Shown here in pieces: positions 25,367-36,410 of a stretch of DNA of 64,000 bases. The stretch is from Typha latifolia. Its lineage: Eukaryota > Streptophyta > Magnoliopsida > Poales > Typhaceae. The notes beneath the pieces are model-generated. The model made no database searches, was not told the origin of the DNA, and worked only from the letters and a program-made list of their open reading frames with translations. Each line of letters opens with the position of its first letter. The first letter of the stretch is position 1. The position numbers were made by a program, and so were the translations under genes. Where the stretch lies: contig CM034103.1 of assembly GCA_019914945.1 (NCBI GenBank), positions 15,466,785-15,530,784 of the forward strand, given 5' to 3'.

Positions 25367-26079
25367 ACAAGTACCATTTTTACCTATTATTACCTTTATA
25401 TTCCCAAACCACGTCAATACTCAATACAGAAGAAAGATAAGGTTTTGTAAATATACATAAATGGAGGTTGCGATTTGTAACAATCTTGAAAGAGAAGTTC
25501 GTTATAATAAGTCTAAGATGTAGGTGGCGATATAAAAAAATGACCATCTTTTTTTGGCGTGCTCGTGTATTGGGTCATAGATTATGAGGAGTTACAGGTG
25601 GGAGGAGGAAGGTGAGCGCGGCGACCGAGGACCGAGAACCGAGGGCAGCACGAGATCACGTGGAGGGTTAGGTAGGAAAGAAGGGTAATACTTGGGATAG
25701 GGGGACCCACCGGGAGAGTAGTACTGGTGGGTCCACCGATATCGTACGCCGTAGGATGATTCTCTTTCTCGTTTGCTAATTCTCTTTTCCTTACATTTAA
25801 TTATATTTTCACCTCCTAGGGTATTATTATCATGTAGCACCGAAAATATGTAACAATCTCTCTCTTGTAAATGGTGAATATTATAACGCTTTTAAATAGT
25901 TTAGAAAGCAAGTTATTTATTCTTAATTTTCTTTTATTTCTTAATTTGGCGTTCACATGTGGAATTTTTTTTAATAAAAGATGTAGGAACTGTACTTAGT
26001 ACCCGGGTTACATAAGCTTCACTGCTATCAAAGAAACAGAAGTCGTACCGTTTTAAACGAGCTGCTCTGTTAGAGCTAA

Positions 26080-26830
26080 GTCGAGTCCGAGCCGGCTTAG
26101 AAAGCTCAAAAATAAATTCGAGTCGAGTATGAGCTAGAGTCAGCTTGCTTAAGCTCGACTCGATAACCTCAGTATAAAGAAGATTTCAAGTCAAACTCTA
26201 ATTCCTAATTCTCAATCTTCCTATCACAACTTTCCAAGTCGACCTAGCTGCTCAAAGCACTCTACCTAGCTCTCCTTGTAGCTCAAAACCTTGGCTCGCC
26301 TCCTCCTCCATCGTGGCCTACCTCCTCCTCCTTCTCTAACCCGACTCCTCCTTATTCCTCCTCCTCCGTCTCTAACTTGGCTTCTCCTCATTCCTTCTCC
26401 TTAAGCTGCCGCCCTATACTCGTCTTCCTCCTCAAGCTGTTGTCCTCATCCTCCTTCACCAAGTCCTCTCGCCTCGTCCTTCTCCACCATGGCCCACCTC
26501 CTCCTCCTTCAAGCAAGCCGACTCCTCCTCCTTCAGCAAGCCGGTTTCTCCTCATCCTCCTCCTCAAGCCGTCGTCTTATCGTCGTCATTTTCCTTCGCC
26601 AAGTTGCTGCCTCATCCTCTAGGTTGTGGCTCAGCTTGGGCTTGATTTGACTTAATTCGGCTCTGCTTAAATAAAACTTGATATTAGACTCAATTCAGCC
26701 TTGAGCTTGGCTCGGGTTTGGTCTAACCTGACTTGAGCTCAATCCGAGTTGAGCTGAGCCGAGCCTGAGCAAAATTATAAGGCTCAAAAATAATTTTGAA
26801 TCTAGTCTGAGCTAAAGTCGGCTCGTTTAC
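26080..26830. repeat. Degenerate GAGCTCGAGTCGAGC-type dispersed repeat with CTC/TCC-rich core
   Basis: Two partial direct copies of a sequence containing GGCTCAAAAATAA (around 26085-26170 and 26755-26830) flank a tract of CCTCCTCCTCCTT repeats (~26280-26620). The open frame over the core is a Ser/Pro/Leu-rich low-complexity artefact. Confidence 0.6.
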
Positions 26831-27799
26831 ATCTTACCAATGGTGGTGAAAAATCTCCTTGCTAAGTATATCGAAAACTATTATTTTACCAGAGCTAGCT
26901 TTCCAATAAAAATATTTTACATAAATATAAGGAATACAAATTAAAAGCCACTTATAATGTTTTCTGTTCAACGCATTGATCAACAATTTCGAGTCTGCTA
27001 CAACTCGTATAGCTATGGTAATTTTTTATGCTCACATAAATAAGCTTATACTAATATAAATTAATATAGTATTTAGTTGTTAATGATATAAGTATTACAA
27101 TTGATTTGACATAATAAAATGATGAAAGAATAAAAAGAGTAGAATAAAAAGAAAAAAAGTATGAAGAATAAAATATAATATAATTAAATGAAAAAGGAGA
27201 GAAAATTTATATATATATTAGTACAGAGCTAATATAAACAATTATTTACTTACTAGTATAAAAAAAGTATATATTAGAAAATAAACTTCTTATTTGAGGA
27301 AGGGGTACAATATAATATTAACTCATAATTCGGAGTGAACACATAACTAAATTCTTTTTTTATTTATTTCTAATTTTAATATTATATAAAATAATTATAT
27401 TTATTTAATTTTAATTTTTTTATAATTTATATATAAACAAGTAAGATCTCGCAAAACAAAACACGCATGATCACATTCATAATAAACTGGAACATTTCTT
27501 ATCTATCCTCAGTTTACAGAATTTATCGAGGATATGATCTCAATAACACGGACACTAAAACACTCCAACGCCACAAATGGATCACAAAAGTACATTATAA
27601 GTTATTGATAGTAGTGCAAAATACAGTAAGAGCATCACATTAAGGGCTACCATAACTTGAAGGTTTCTCTCAAGAAGGCCACCTCCATGCTGATTTCTCT
27701 TGATCGAAGGCAAGTTGAATTAATTCCTACAATAACGTAAAATGTTAGGTGTAGTCTTGGCTGATAATTTCGCCAAACTACATATAAGTCAACTGGATA

Positions 27800-30700
27800 T
27801 CAGCTTGCAGCCACAGCATCTGTTCTAGGACTGGAGTTCAGAAGCTGATGAAGCTTTGTGCCGGAGTTACCAGGTTCTTGACTGTCTACCTGCTCACTTC
27901 TACTAGAAGTGTTAGGTTTATCTATTATTGATAAGAAGTTCTCTACAACAACAGTTGAATTTCCATCAGTCTCTATGTTGTTAGGAAGAGGCATCTCTTC
28001 GGGTTGACTTGATTGTGCATTCTTCAGTTTCTCCTGCAGAAGCACACATGTAACAGGTTTGCACAAAAACGGAAGGCACCATGAGAAAATTAATCTAGAT
28101 ATAGATGCTGAACATTAGTTAAATGTGACATGAGTCTAGTGGAAAATGTTTCCACGGTGCTATAATGTGAGAACAGCCTCATGAATCTAGTGGAAAATGA
28201 TTTCCACTGTCCAATCAGCTAAGAACAGTGATGACTGTTCCAAACATGCATGTATTTTCTGAAATGCGCATATTGAGAACTACACATTTAATAAAATCTT
28301 TGAGTAACGCATCATACTCTACCAGAACAATCTAAATTACCATAAGGGCAGAATTTTCTAATCTAATCTTCTCAGCATTTTCTGTTAGCCGACTTATTTC
28401 AGATCTTAGAGTTGTGTTCTCAGCTTTCAGTGCTTCAACTTTTGTAGCAAGTTCCTCGGTCTCAGCCTGCAAATGCAGAGAACATATGACATAACAACGA
28501 GTAAATGATATGGAGGAGATATTTACTGTCAATATGCCAATATGTGATACCTGCTTCCTCAACCTCGACCTTCTAGCAGACTCTCTGTTGGATTGCTTCC
28601 TCTTTTCTCGCTTCAGTTCTCTTTCATCCTGGAGAAACACAAAAGTAAAATGTAAAGTAATGTTAGAGAAACCATCATGCTAAGGGAAAAAACATGTCAA
28701 GGTGATGGATGTCTTGACATATAGAGCTACTGCTTATTATGTTAGTGACCAACCTGCAGCATATCGTGATAATTAGTCTTAAATAGAAATTGACCTTCAC
28801 CTGAACTTCTCTATTGTCTATCTATTTTTCATTTCAAAGTAACCACTAAGTATGGAGATATCAGGGAGTATGATGGGAGGAAGGAGTACAGGAACAGTGG
28901 TTGTGTTAAGATCAGAAAACTAACCAGGTTCATTAAGAAGAGATAAATGAAGCAGAACAAGAAATATAAAGGTCAAATCAAGATGTGAAAAATGGTCAAC
29001 ATCGTAATGAGGAAGATGAAGTAATCTTAAGAAGTAGAAATTGACAATACAATAGCATTTTGAAAAATGAAAGCAAAACTTTGCAGGTGCAAACATGCCT
29101 TTCCCCATAATTCAGCAGGTACTCCATTACGACCAGGCATGATGCCATTGGTTGACGGTGGGATAGGGGTGCCAATAGCCTTCGCTTTACTGATACTAGC
29201 AACACTGAAATCCATCCCTGGAGCTGAATTACATGAAGGCACAGAACCTAGTGGCTTTCCAACAATATTTGCAGGGGCCACAGTAACTCCTAAAGGCAGT
29301 TTTGAGGATCCATTTGTTTCCCCACCTTGAGCAGCATTAGCCTGCTTGTCAAACTTACTCTCATCTGTAAATATTAAACAAGGATTTCTTCAGCCATGAC
29401 CACGTGATTCCAAAAGAAAGATTCATGATCGTTTGCAAATACATGCTCAGGTGGAAGGAACAGATCGGTGATTAAGAGAAGATAAATTTGTTGGCCCCTT
29501 ATAACGCCAACCAAGCACAGTTAATCGAAGTTCCCAAAGAAAAATTATCAAACAATCATCCAAAAATAAAATATGAGTGGCAGCTAAGTAATGTCATTGA
29601 CAGGCTTAGCAAATATATAACAGTATTTGCAGGTTTCCGGAAAGTACCTGACATTGGATTACCCTCCAAGCTTCCATTTGCTTGGGTTTTATTTCCCTAG
29701 AAAATTGAAGGAGCTCTATTACAAAAATGCAGTGATGACTCCAATTGCATGAGTTAAAGAGAAATTTAGAAGCAAAAAAGAAAAGAAGAGTACTAAATAC
29801 TGATCAAAGAGCAATACCCCTGCATCATTGCTCCCACCACTTCCATCACTTGATCCTTCTGCACTATTGTACCCACTGTGCCAATTAATCAAAATCAAAA
29901 GCATCGGTTCAGACAAGACAAAATTATGTACTGCAGAAGGTCAAAAGATATTCTGAGAAGTAAAATTCTAGCAGAAGAAAATAAACCTTTCTGACCTTCC
30001 GGTAACATCACCACTGGGTGTACTTTCAGTATTGCCATTTCCGATTGACATTGCAAGCCCATCACTTTTATGTTTTTTACTTGGACCTTTATCCTTATTG
30101 CTTGCTGACTTGCCAGGGAATTCCGTGCTTAAAGGATTCGCCGCCTTAGCAGTAGTGGTAACAATTTTAGCAAAAGTATCAAATGCTTGGAATATGTAAA
30201 GCACCTAAATAAGATTCACATGCTCAAGAAATTATTATTACCGCTACTGCTTCATCTGTAGTGGGGGATGGTGAGATCCCCTGGTACTGCATCTGTGAAG
30301 CCTGGAGAAAATGCAAGTAACATTAAATTAGTTTGTTCCACATCCAGACAGTCCAGCATGTGTATCATTATAGAATCCTATTAATCATGGAAATAGATAT
30401 TCAAAAAGCTCATTTAGAATTTGCAAAATATGGAACAAATCAATAACTTACAAAGGGCACAGATGGATGAGAGTAAACCCCTCCATGCGGATATATTGCA
30501 GCATATGGTGACCCAAATGGTGGCAGCATAGGCTGATACAGGCAAATACAGTCCATAAGAAAAGCACACAGAACAATAGTAAAGTTGATTGCTTGCAGCA
30601 ATTTGCGGTGTCTCAAACATAGTCTATGTTAAATTTGACATTCTAAAATCTAAAACATTCATCAATAACACCCACTATCAAGAATACAAATATGTAACAG

Positions 30701-31674
30701 GAACATCAAAATTAAGTTCAACCCTCTATCATGAGCACCACATCATCCTCAAATTGTAATTATTGAAGCATAAATTTCAGCATTACAACTTATATGTCAC
30801 TAATTGATACTCTAAAAGAGGCTGCTTGAAGATGTCATTTTGCCTCTTTTTTGGACAGTATACATACTTTTCCATCTCTCTCTCTCTCCACCCATTTCAA
30901 TTGTTAATTCCACACCAGTTCAATACAAATATTCTATATTGAAATGTGATGATCGAGTTGATTCCATAATGAAATATAGCTCATTAAAAGAGAACAAAAT
31001 ACAAGTACCTGAGGGCCCCAGACATATGGATGAGGTGTGTGACCAGGAGCGACAGCAGTGCTGAAATAAGGAGGTGGCAATACACCAGGCCCATAATATG
31101 CCTAAACAGAATAAACTAATTAAAGCACATTACTTTATACACTGTTTTGGAGGCAAGTAGAACTCTAAAGCACCCAACCTGAATAGCTGACCAATCAGGA
31201 TATGGATAAACAGCTGGTTGGTCCTGCATATGACATATAAAATATACAATCACGTGCTTTTACTTCACAAGTATCTGACAAGGAAATAAAGATAATTATT
31301 TGTCAAATAGTTGTTCCACTTATTTGCTTTGTTAATCTGTTGAGCATAGGGGAAAATGCATGCTAACACATCTCTTGGGTTTTCGTGATAATACCATGTA
31401 TATACTTAGCTTTTCTGACATATGAGGAAAATAAGCTTAATCTTCCGAGTTATCCACTCCTGCAAGGCTGCAGCCATCGACTACTCATACTAGATCCTTC
31501 ACTCAATGGCAATGCAACAAAGTGCATTACCACAATCTTGTTTTAACACAATCAGTTATTCTGCCAGTTTGACAGAAACTTGAAACAAATGGAACTTATG
31601 TCGTTTAATGGTACCTTGGAGCATCACACTCAAATATTTGGAATGATCAATGATAGAGAACAGGAAGGTGCATG

Positions 31675-31728
<54 letters not shown>

Positions 31729-31881
31729 ATGTCTCACAAGTGGGATGGTCCGAAACAGCACAAAGATCACATATCCAGTAACATGAAAAATCCAGAGAAT
31801 CCATCTGGACGTTGTAATTACCTGAACAGGTGAAGATGACTTGTCAGACTTAGGAGGAGTTGCAGCTTCATCATTCCCCAT
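27800..31881 (-). CDS. GBF1: G-box binding factor, group G bZIP transcription factor (GBF1/HBP-1a-like)
   Basis: Twelve coding exons: 31881-31822, 31223-31179, 31101-31009, 30532-30452, 30301-30242, 30144-29987, 29875-29818, 29696-29648, 29364-29099, 28628-28551, 28466-28341 and 28033-27800. Total 1308 nt, 435 aa. A nuclear factor that binds CACGTG G-boxes as a dimer. The N-terminal Pro-rich mosaic region (MFMR) is clear: [43 protein letters not shown]. The basic region (291-316, [21 protein letters not shown]) has the N-x7-R signature. The zipper has Leu322, 329, 336, 343, Ile350 and Leu357. The splice after exon 9 uses a GC donor (see findings). Exon 6's acceptor was chosen by frame and minimal intron length. 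An untranslated first exon is likely, with an intron of 33630-31901. Confidence 0.93.
28134..28235. repeat. Short tandem duplication in a GBF intron
   Basis: Two diverged copies of a ~55-60 base unit, each with the core TCTAGTGGAAAATG and ending in AAGAACAG or GAGAACAG. They lie in the last intron. No coding effect. Confidence 0.7.
31678..31727. repeat. (CT)n microsatellite in GBF intron 1
   Basis: About 25 CT units on the plus strand, which are GA units in the transcript. Confidence 0.95.
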
Positions 31882-33761
31882 AGAGGTCCTTTATGGGCAC
31901 CTAAACAAGATATTTTGAACATTATTCCATTTGTCAGAGTCAAAGATCACAGAGCTTCCTTACACATGATTGGATCCATAACCAAGAAATTATTAAGTTC
32001 AAGAGGAAAAAACCAAGTTGGATCGCCTAAGTCATTATGGACAGCAATTCCAATCATATAATCCTTATTATTGCTCAGCTGGTCAAATAAGCACACATGG
32101 CATATGATTTAAAAAGAGGAAGATAAACTGCATGAGGAACTTTGACTAATTTGGTACTATCTTTGGTAAGTCAAGAACTTGACTGATCATCAACACTGCA
32201 TTTTTTTCTGCTTAATTAAAGGATTTAATAAAATCTAGCAATACAAAGAATGTTACAGTGAATCAACCTTACAAAGTATGAATTACAAGATCTATCAAAG
32301 ACAACAGTATGGCAAAGCCACAAAAGAAAACGATAGAAGTAGTGCAACAAAGTAAAAAAAAAAATAGTGAACTGCATAGAAATATCATCATATCAAAGAA
32401 CTGTAGGACTGTACACCAGTAAAAGGTGCCAAACCCAGATTATCATAGGTAAAAGTTGCAAATTCTTTACAATGTGTGAACTGCTTGGTGATTTCACTTT
32501 CTGATCACCACTAATTTAACACGCGTATTTTTTGGCATAACCCAAAGTGCAGTATATGCATTATTTGGAAAGCAGTAAAATTGAAATTGAGAATCACACA
32601 TGGCGCAACATGAAATAAAGATTAGAACTCAGACGGTTGATATATGATATTACGTTCATAAGCTTCTACATTGATCTAGATTCCACTATAAATATCAATT
32701 CCTAGTTTTGTTACAATTGTAGCTCCGACTTTTTCTTAACAGGTACCAAAGCTCAAGTTTGATGTAGTAAAAGTTCATTCATCGGTTGCCTAATCCGAAA
32801 TGCATTTGCTGCTTACTAAGTGAAACTGTTTCCATCATTAGCTTGACTCGTTAAAGTACTTACTCGTAGGTAGTTATGTGCAGATTTCCTTCATTCCGCT
32901 CAAAAGACTATATCTGTTACACTAGTGAATTGCAGATATATGAAGCACTCACGCAAATGAACAATCCCTATAAAGTTTATCTCATCAATTTGTCCTGAAT
33001 AGTAATTCTATTCTGCAACACTGATGCAATCGTCCTTTCTAATTCCCAAAGCAATTACTCTGCAGATGGGCTGTCTATTCTCTGGCTTCTGCGCACCAAT
33101 CTGGAATTGAAATGACAAGTAAAACCCCGGAGAACTTGGAAAATTACAAGCTTGCTGGTAGAATGCATATTTCCAACGGAATCTGGGAGGTTTCTCCGCG
33201 TCTGGAAGAAGATTTCCGTATTTTCGCAAAAGGACCGATATTTCCAGGCTTCCAGCGCAACCCCAATAAATCTAAAACTTTCCCTACCTACTTGTTTCTT
33301 CCCCATCTATCCCTATATTTTTCACTTTTTATTTCCCGCTTCTTCCCAATCTACACCCACCTTTCCCAATATACCCCCACCTGCCTTTCTTCGGCTCCCT
33401 TCTCTTCTTTCCCTCGCTAAACACCCCCTGTTCCTCTCAACTCGTAATTATACTAATCTTGCTCGAAATCTTAACAAGAACACGAATACGCTAATTCTAG
33501 CTAAATTCACGGAATAAAAGGTTGTGGATTTGAAGTTTCAGAGCATATACTTCTAAAACATGGAACTATCGAGCATCAAACTGGGCATAAGGAAAGCATT
33601 CTACGAACAAATTAACAAATTTCCACGTACCTGAAGTCTCTGTTAGCGAAATCCTACGTCTAATTTCTCCTTGCGTGCCAAATTCAAACGGAAGAAGGAT
33701 GCTTCGGGTGGAAAGGAAGAGCCCAACACTAGAAACTCAAATTTCTATTCATCTTCCATTT

Positions 33762-33777
33762 GGGGGGGGGGGGGGGG
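33762..33777. repeat. Uninterrupted G16 run next to a (GA)n tract
   Basis: Sixteen consecutive G on the plus strand (C16 in the GBF transcript), immediately followed by GAGAGA repeats. It falls just upstream of the inferred untranslated first exon or inside it. Confidence 0.9.
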
Positions 33778-33871
33778 AGAGAGAGAGAGAGAGAAGGATT
33801 AGAGAGAGAAAGAGAGGAGCCAAAGGGAGAAGAAAGGGAGCGGGTGCCAAGCCAATAGCCACGTCACCACA

Positions 33872-33877
33872 CACGTG
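33872..33877. promoter_or_regulatory. G-box (CACGTG) upstream of the GBF gene
   Basis: A perfect CACGTG in ACACGTGT, about 240 bases upstream of the inferred leader-intron donor at 33630. It is the site recognised by the factor this gene encodes. Confidence 0.5.
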
Positions 33878-34126
33878 TCCGCCGATGGGACTGGGTAAGC
33901 GGCTTACGAGTAAGATCCTACAGGGACTCGAGAACTGCGACCCCTATTTGTGACCATGGTACAGTGATTCATGGGGCCATGGCTTTGTGAGATTGGCAGT
34001 TCGATCTTTGGGTGCCGACACAGGGGCATATCGGTAATTTCAGAAACGGACGCCGGAGTGGTGGTTGAGTTGGCGTGGGTGTTGGGTGTGGGGCCAATAT
34101 TATATTCCCCGTCACCGCAGCGCTAC

Positions 34127-34132
34127 CACGTG
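34127..34132. promoter_or_regulatory. Second G-box (CACGTG) upstream of the GBF gene
   Basis: A perfect CACGTG in CCACGTGTCC, 255 bases further upstream than the first. The CACGTGTCC extension is shared with the first copy. Confidence 0.45.
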
Positions 34133-36410
34133 TCCGATCGTGAAGCGGTCGACGCGTCGGATGGTCACGGCTCTCGAGGGCCAGCTAATATCCAAGTCAT
34201 GTGGCTGACGTGGTCGGAGCCGTTGTGGGGACCGCCTTCGAGATTTTTAAAAACCAAATAAGAAACTGTAAATCGACGAACTCGTGACGACAGAAGACCC
34301 CATGCTAGAGTGAAAAACTAGACGTCTGATTGGACCTCGTTTTGATTAATATCCAGTCGGGAGAGTTCGTGAGAATGGTGTTAACGTATTGTCAGCCGCC
34401 GCATGGTTCAAATATTTAAGCCAATTGGAGCAGCGGTTCACGTCCGGAAAACGAGTAGCTTTAGATCTCAAGATCCCGCGTGCTACGTCACACTTTAAAA
34501 GGACGTTGTTGCTCGTGCCACTTAATTTTGCATCTTTGTACATAATATTAACATATAATATTTATTCGTGTTTCTGAAGAAAAGCTACTCGATTTTAACT
34601 CAACTCGACTCGCCAAAAACATGTAGCCTTTTTCTTATTATGTCGTTCGGACTCATTTTAAGTTTTTATTGCATATAAAAATATATTTTTTTAACTTTGC
34701 CCTTTAGTGCTCCCAAGGCAACGTAGAGAGAGAAATTTGTTATTCAATTAATATAGTTTAACTTTAAATTTTTATAAAAATATAAGTATTTAATAATTAT
34801 GAATTATGTAATAAAATAGCGAAACATATAAAAATACTAACGTTCAATATTTGTAACTTACATAATAAAATTATAAAATTGAAATTCAAGTATTCAAATA
34901 ACTGTGAATTGAGTAACAGAGATACTAAATAAAACAATAAATATTTAATAATTAAAATTATAAATTTAAAAAAAAATACAGAGTACTTTTTCATGTTCGG
35001 TGTCTTGTTTGTTTTAGTTGAATATGTGATGAAAAAAAAAGAATTTATATTATTTTAGAAGCTAAATAGGTGACATTAAACAAAAACCGGGTCGGGATTA
35101 TTAAAGCTCCGCAGTTGGTCCTCGTGTCGAGGTGATCCATCTCACCGTAGCGTCGACCCACGTGGTCCTCCAGAGCACTTGTTGTGGGGCCCACGCCACG
35201 TTTTCCACGGATCGACTGCCAGCTCACCCTCAAATACTTTTACAAACTATTGTGCTATACGCATCTGAAGAACTTCAAGAACCCCGAGCCTCCATTGGCT
35301 GGATGCCACCGCAATTAAGTAATTACAAATCTTTTTTCGTGTACGAGTTAGGTGTATTAAATGACAATATATCACACGTGGCAGAAGTAATCGTTGAAAT
35401 GAAGGCAACTAATACCTATAATCTTCACACGCGGCATGATTTGAGAGGTATATTAGTTCGGTTAGGGTAATCCAAAAATTAAGATAAGGCAGCGAATCAA
35501 CGGCTGCAAATTAAACCACAGGAGGAAGTTCGTGTATTCGGGATTGCAAGCGATCAGTTACGACAGACATGCGTAACACCAAAGCTACGACGCGACAGCT
35601 GGCAGTGGTCACTTTCGGCGGTCCATATCGCCACCAAAAGCAAGTCGTTTGACCGTGCGAGGGTCCGACGTGGCCTCATTTTCCGAGTACGTGAGATCCT
35701 TCGGGTCGGGTTGAGCAGCATGCAGCGGTGAGTCGACTCCTGATTGGTCCATTCCTGGGCCCGAAAATATTTCGCCAGTCGAAGAGCGGCAGTTAAGGAT
35801 GCAAAAGCTGGATGCCAGGAGAGGCGGCCGACAAGGTGACGTGGTGCTCAGTGGGAAAGAGTGCGATAAGGCGAGGCCGTGGGTCCCAGAAGACGTGGAC
35901 GTGTCAGTAAAGGGAGGGGAGCGGATCCGGTTTCGGATTCGGGTTGTCGTTTCATAGAAGGTCAATGGAGCCCAAGATGTTGGAGTTTCTGGGCCAGGAC
36001 GCTTGGGCCTCCTAATTATATAGGATTTTGCATGGGCCTATTGAGACTGGACCACAATGGGAAAGGAAAGTGGCCCCAGTTCTATGCGGTCGCTTCATCT
36101 GCCGTCCATCGCATCTAGATGTAATATCCAACCGATGCGGAGGCGTAAGGGCCTTTTGGTCATTACGCCCCAGCAAGAGGAGATAGGCGAAATAAAAGAA
36201 AGGAGAAAAAAAAAAGAACCAATCACGTTCGCCTCGTGGCTATTCTTCGCGAACATTTGATACGGACGCACTCATATAACGAGGATACGACCATCAGCGG
36301 TGTCCGCTTCTCGGTCCACCGCTCCACCCCCTCTTCCTTCTCCCTTCCTCCTCCAATCTAGGGAGAGAGCACTCGAATCATCGATCGAATCCTAATTCGT
36401 CGGATCCAAA

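Larger units (their letters stand above)
23973..27799. other. Intergenic between epimerase (-) and GBF (-) genes
   Basis: The epimerase 5' UTR and promoter occupy the first few hundred bases. A transit-peptide-like open frame without ATG lies at 25184-25366. At 26080-26830 there is degenerate GAGCTCGAGTC-type repeat sequence and a CTCCTC-rich tract. The rest, especially 26830-27500, is very AT-rich. I see no intact gene. Confidence 0.6.
31882..36410. other. GBF leader and promoter, then intergenic DNA to the V-ATPase gene
   Basis: The GBF 5' UTR intron probably spans 33630-31901, and its untranslated exon includes or lies near a G16 run. Two CACGTG boxes lie upstream. From ~34550 to 35050 the DNA is AT-rich, and from ~35100 to 36300 it is GC-richer without a recognisable gene. 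The last ~150 bases are the pyrimidine-rich V-ATPase leader. Confidence 0.55.

Noticed and set aside
26377..26622. 81-codon Ser/Pro/Leu-rich ORF
   Set aside because: Produced by the CTCCTC repeat tract.
33055..33517. Overlapping ORFs on both strands near the GBF leader
   Set aside because: They lie in the inferred 5' UTR intron, and no frame resembles a known protein.
35609..35965. 118-codon minus-strand ORF in GC-rich DNA
   Set aside because: Ser/Pro/Arg-rich, no recognised motif, no promoter or splice context; probably chance openness in GC-rich sequence.
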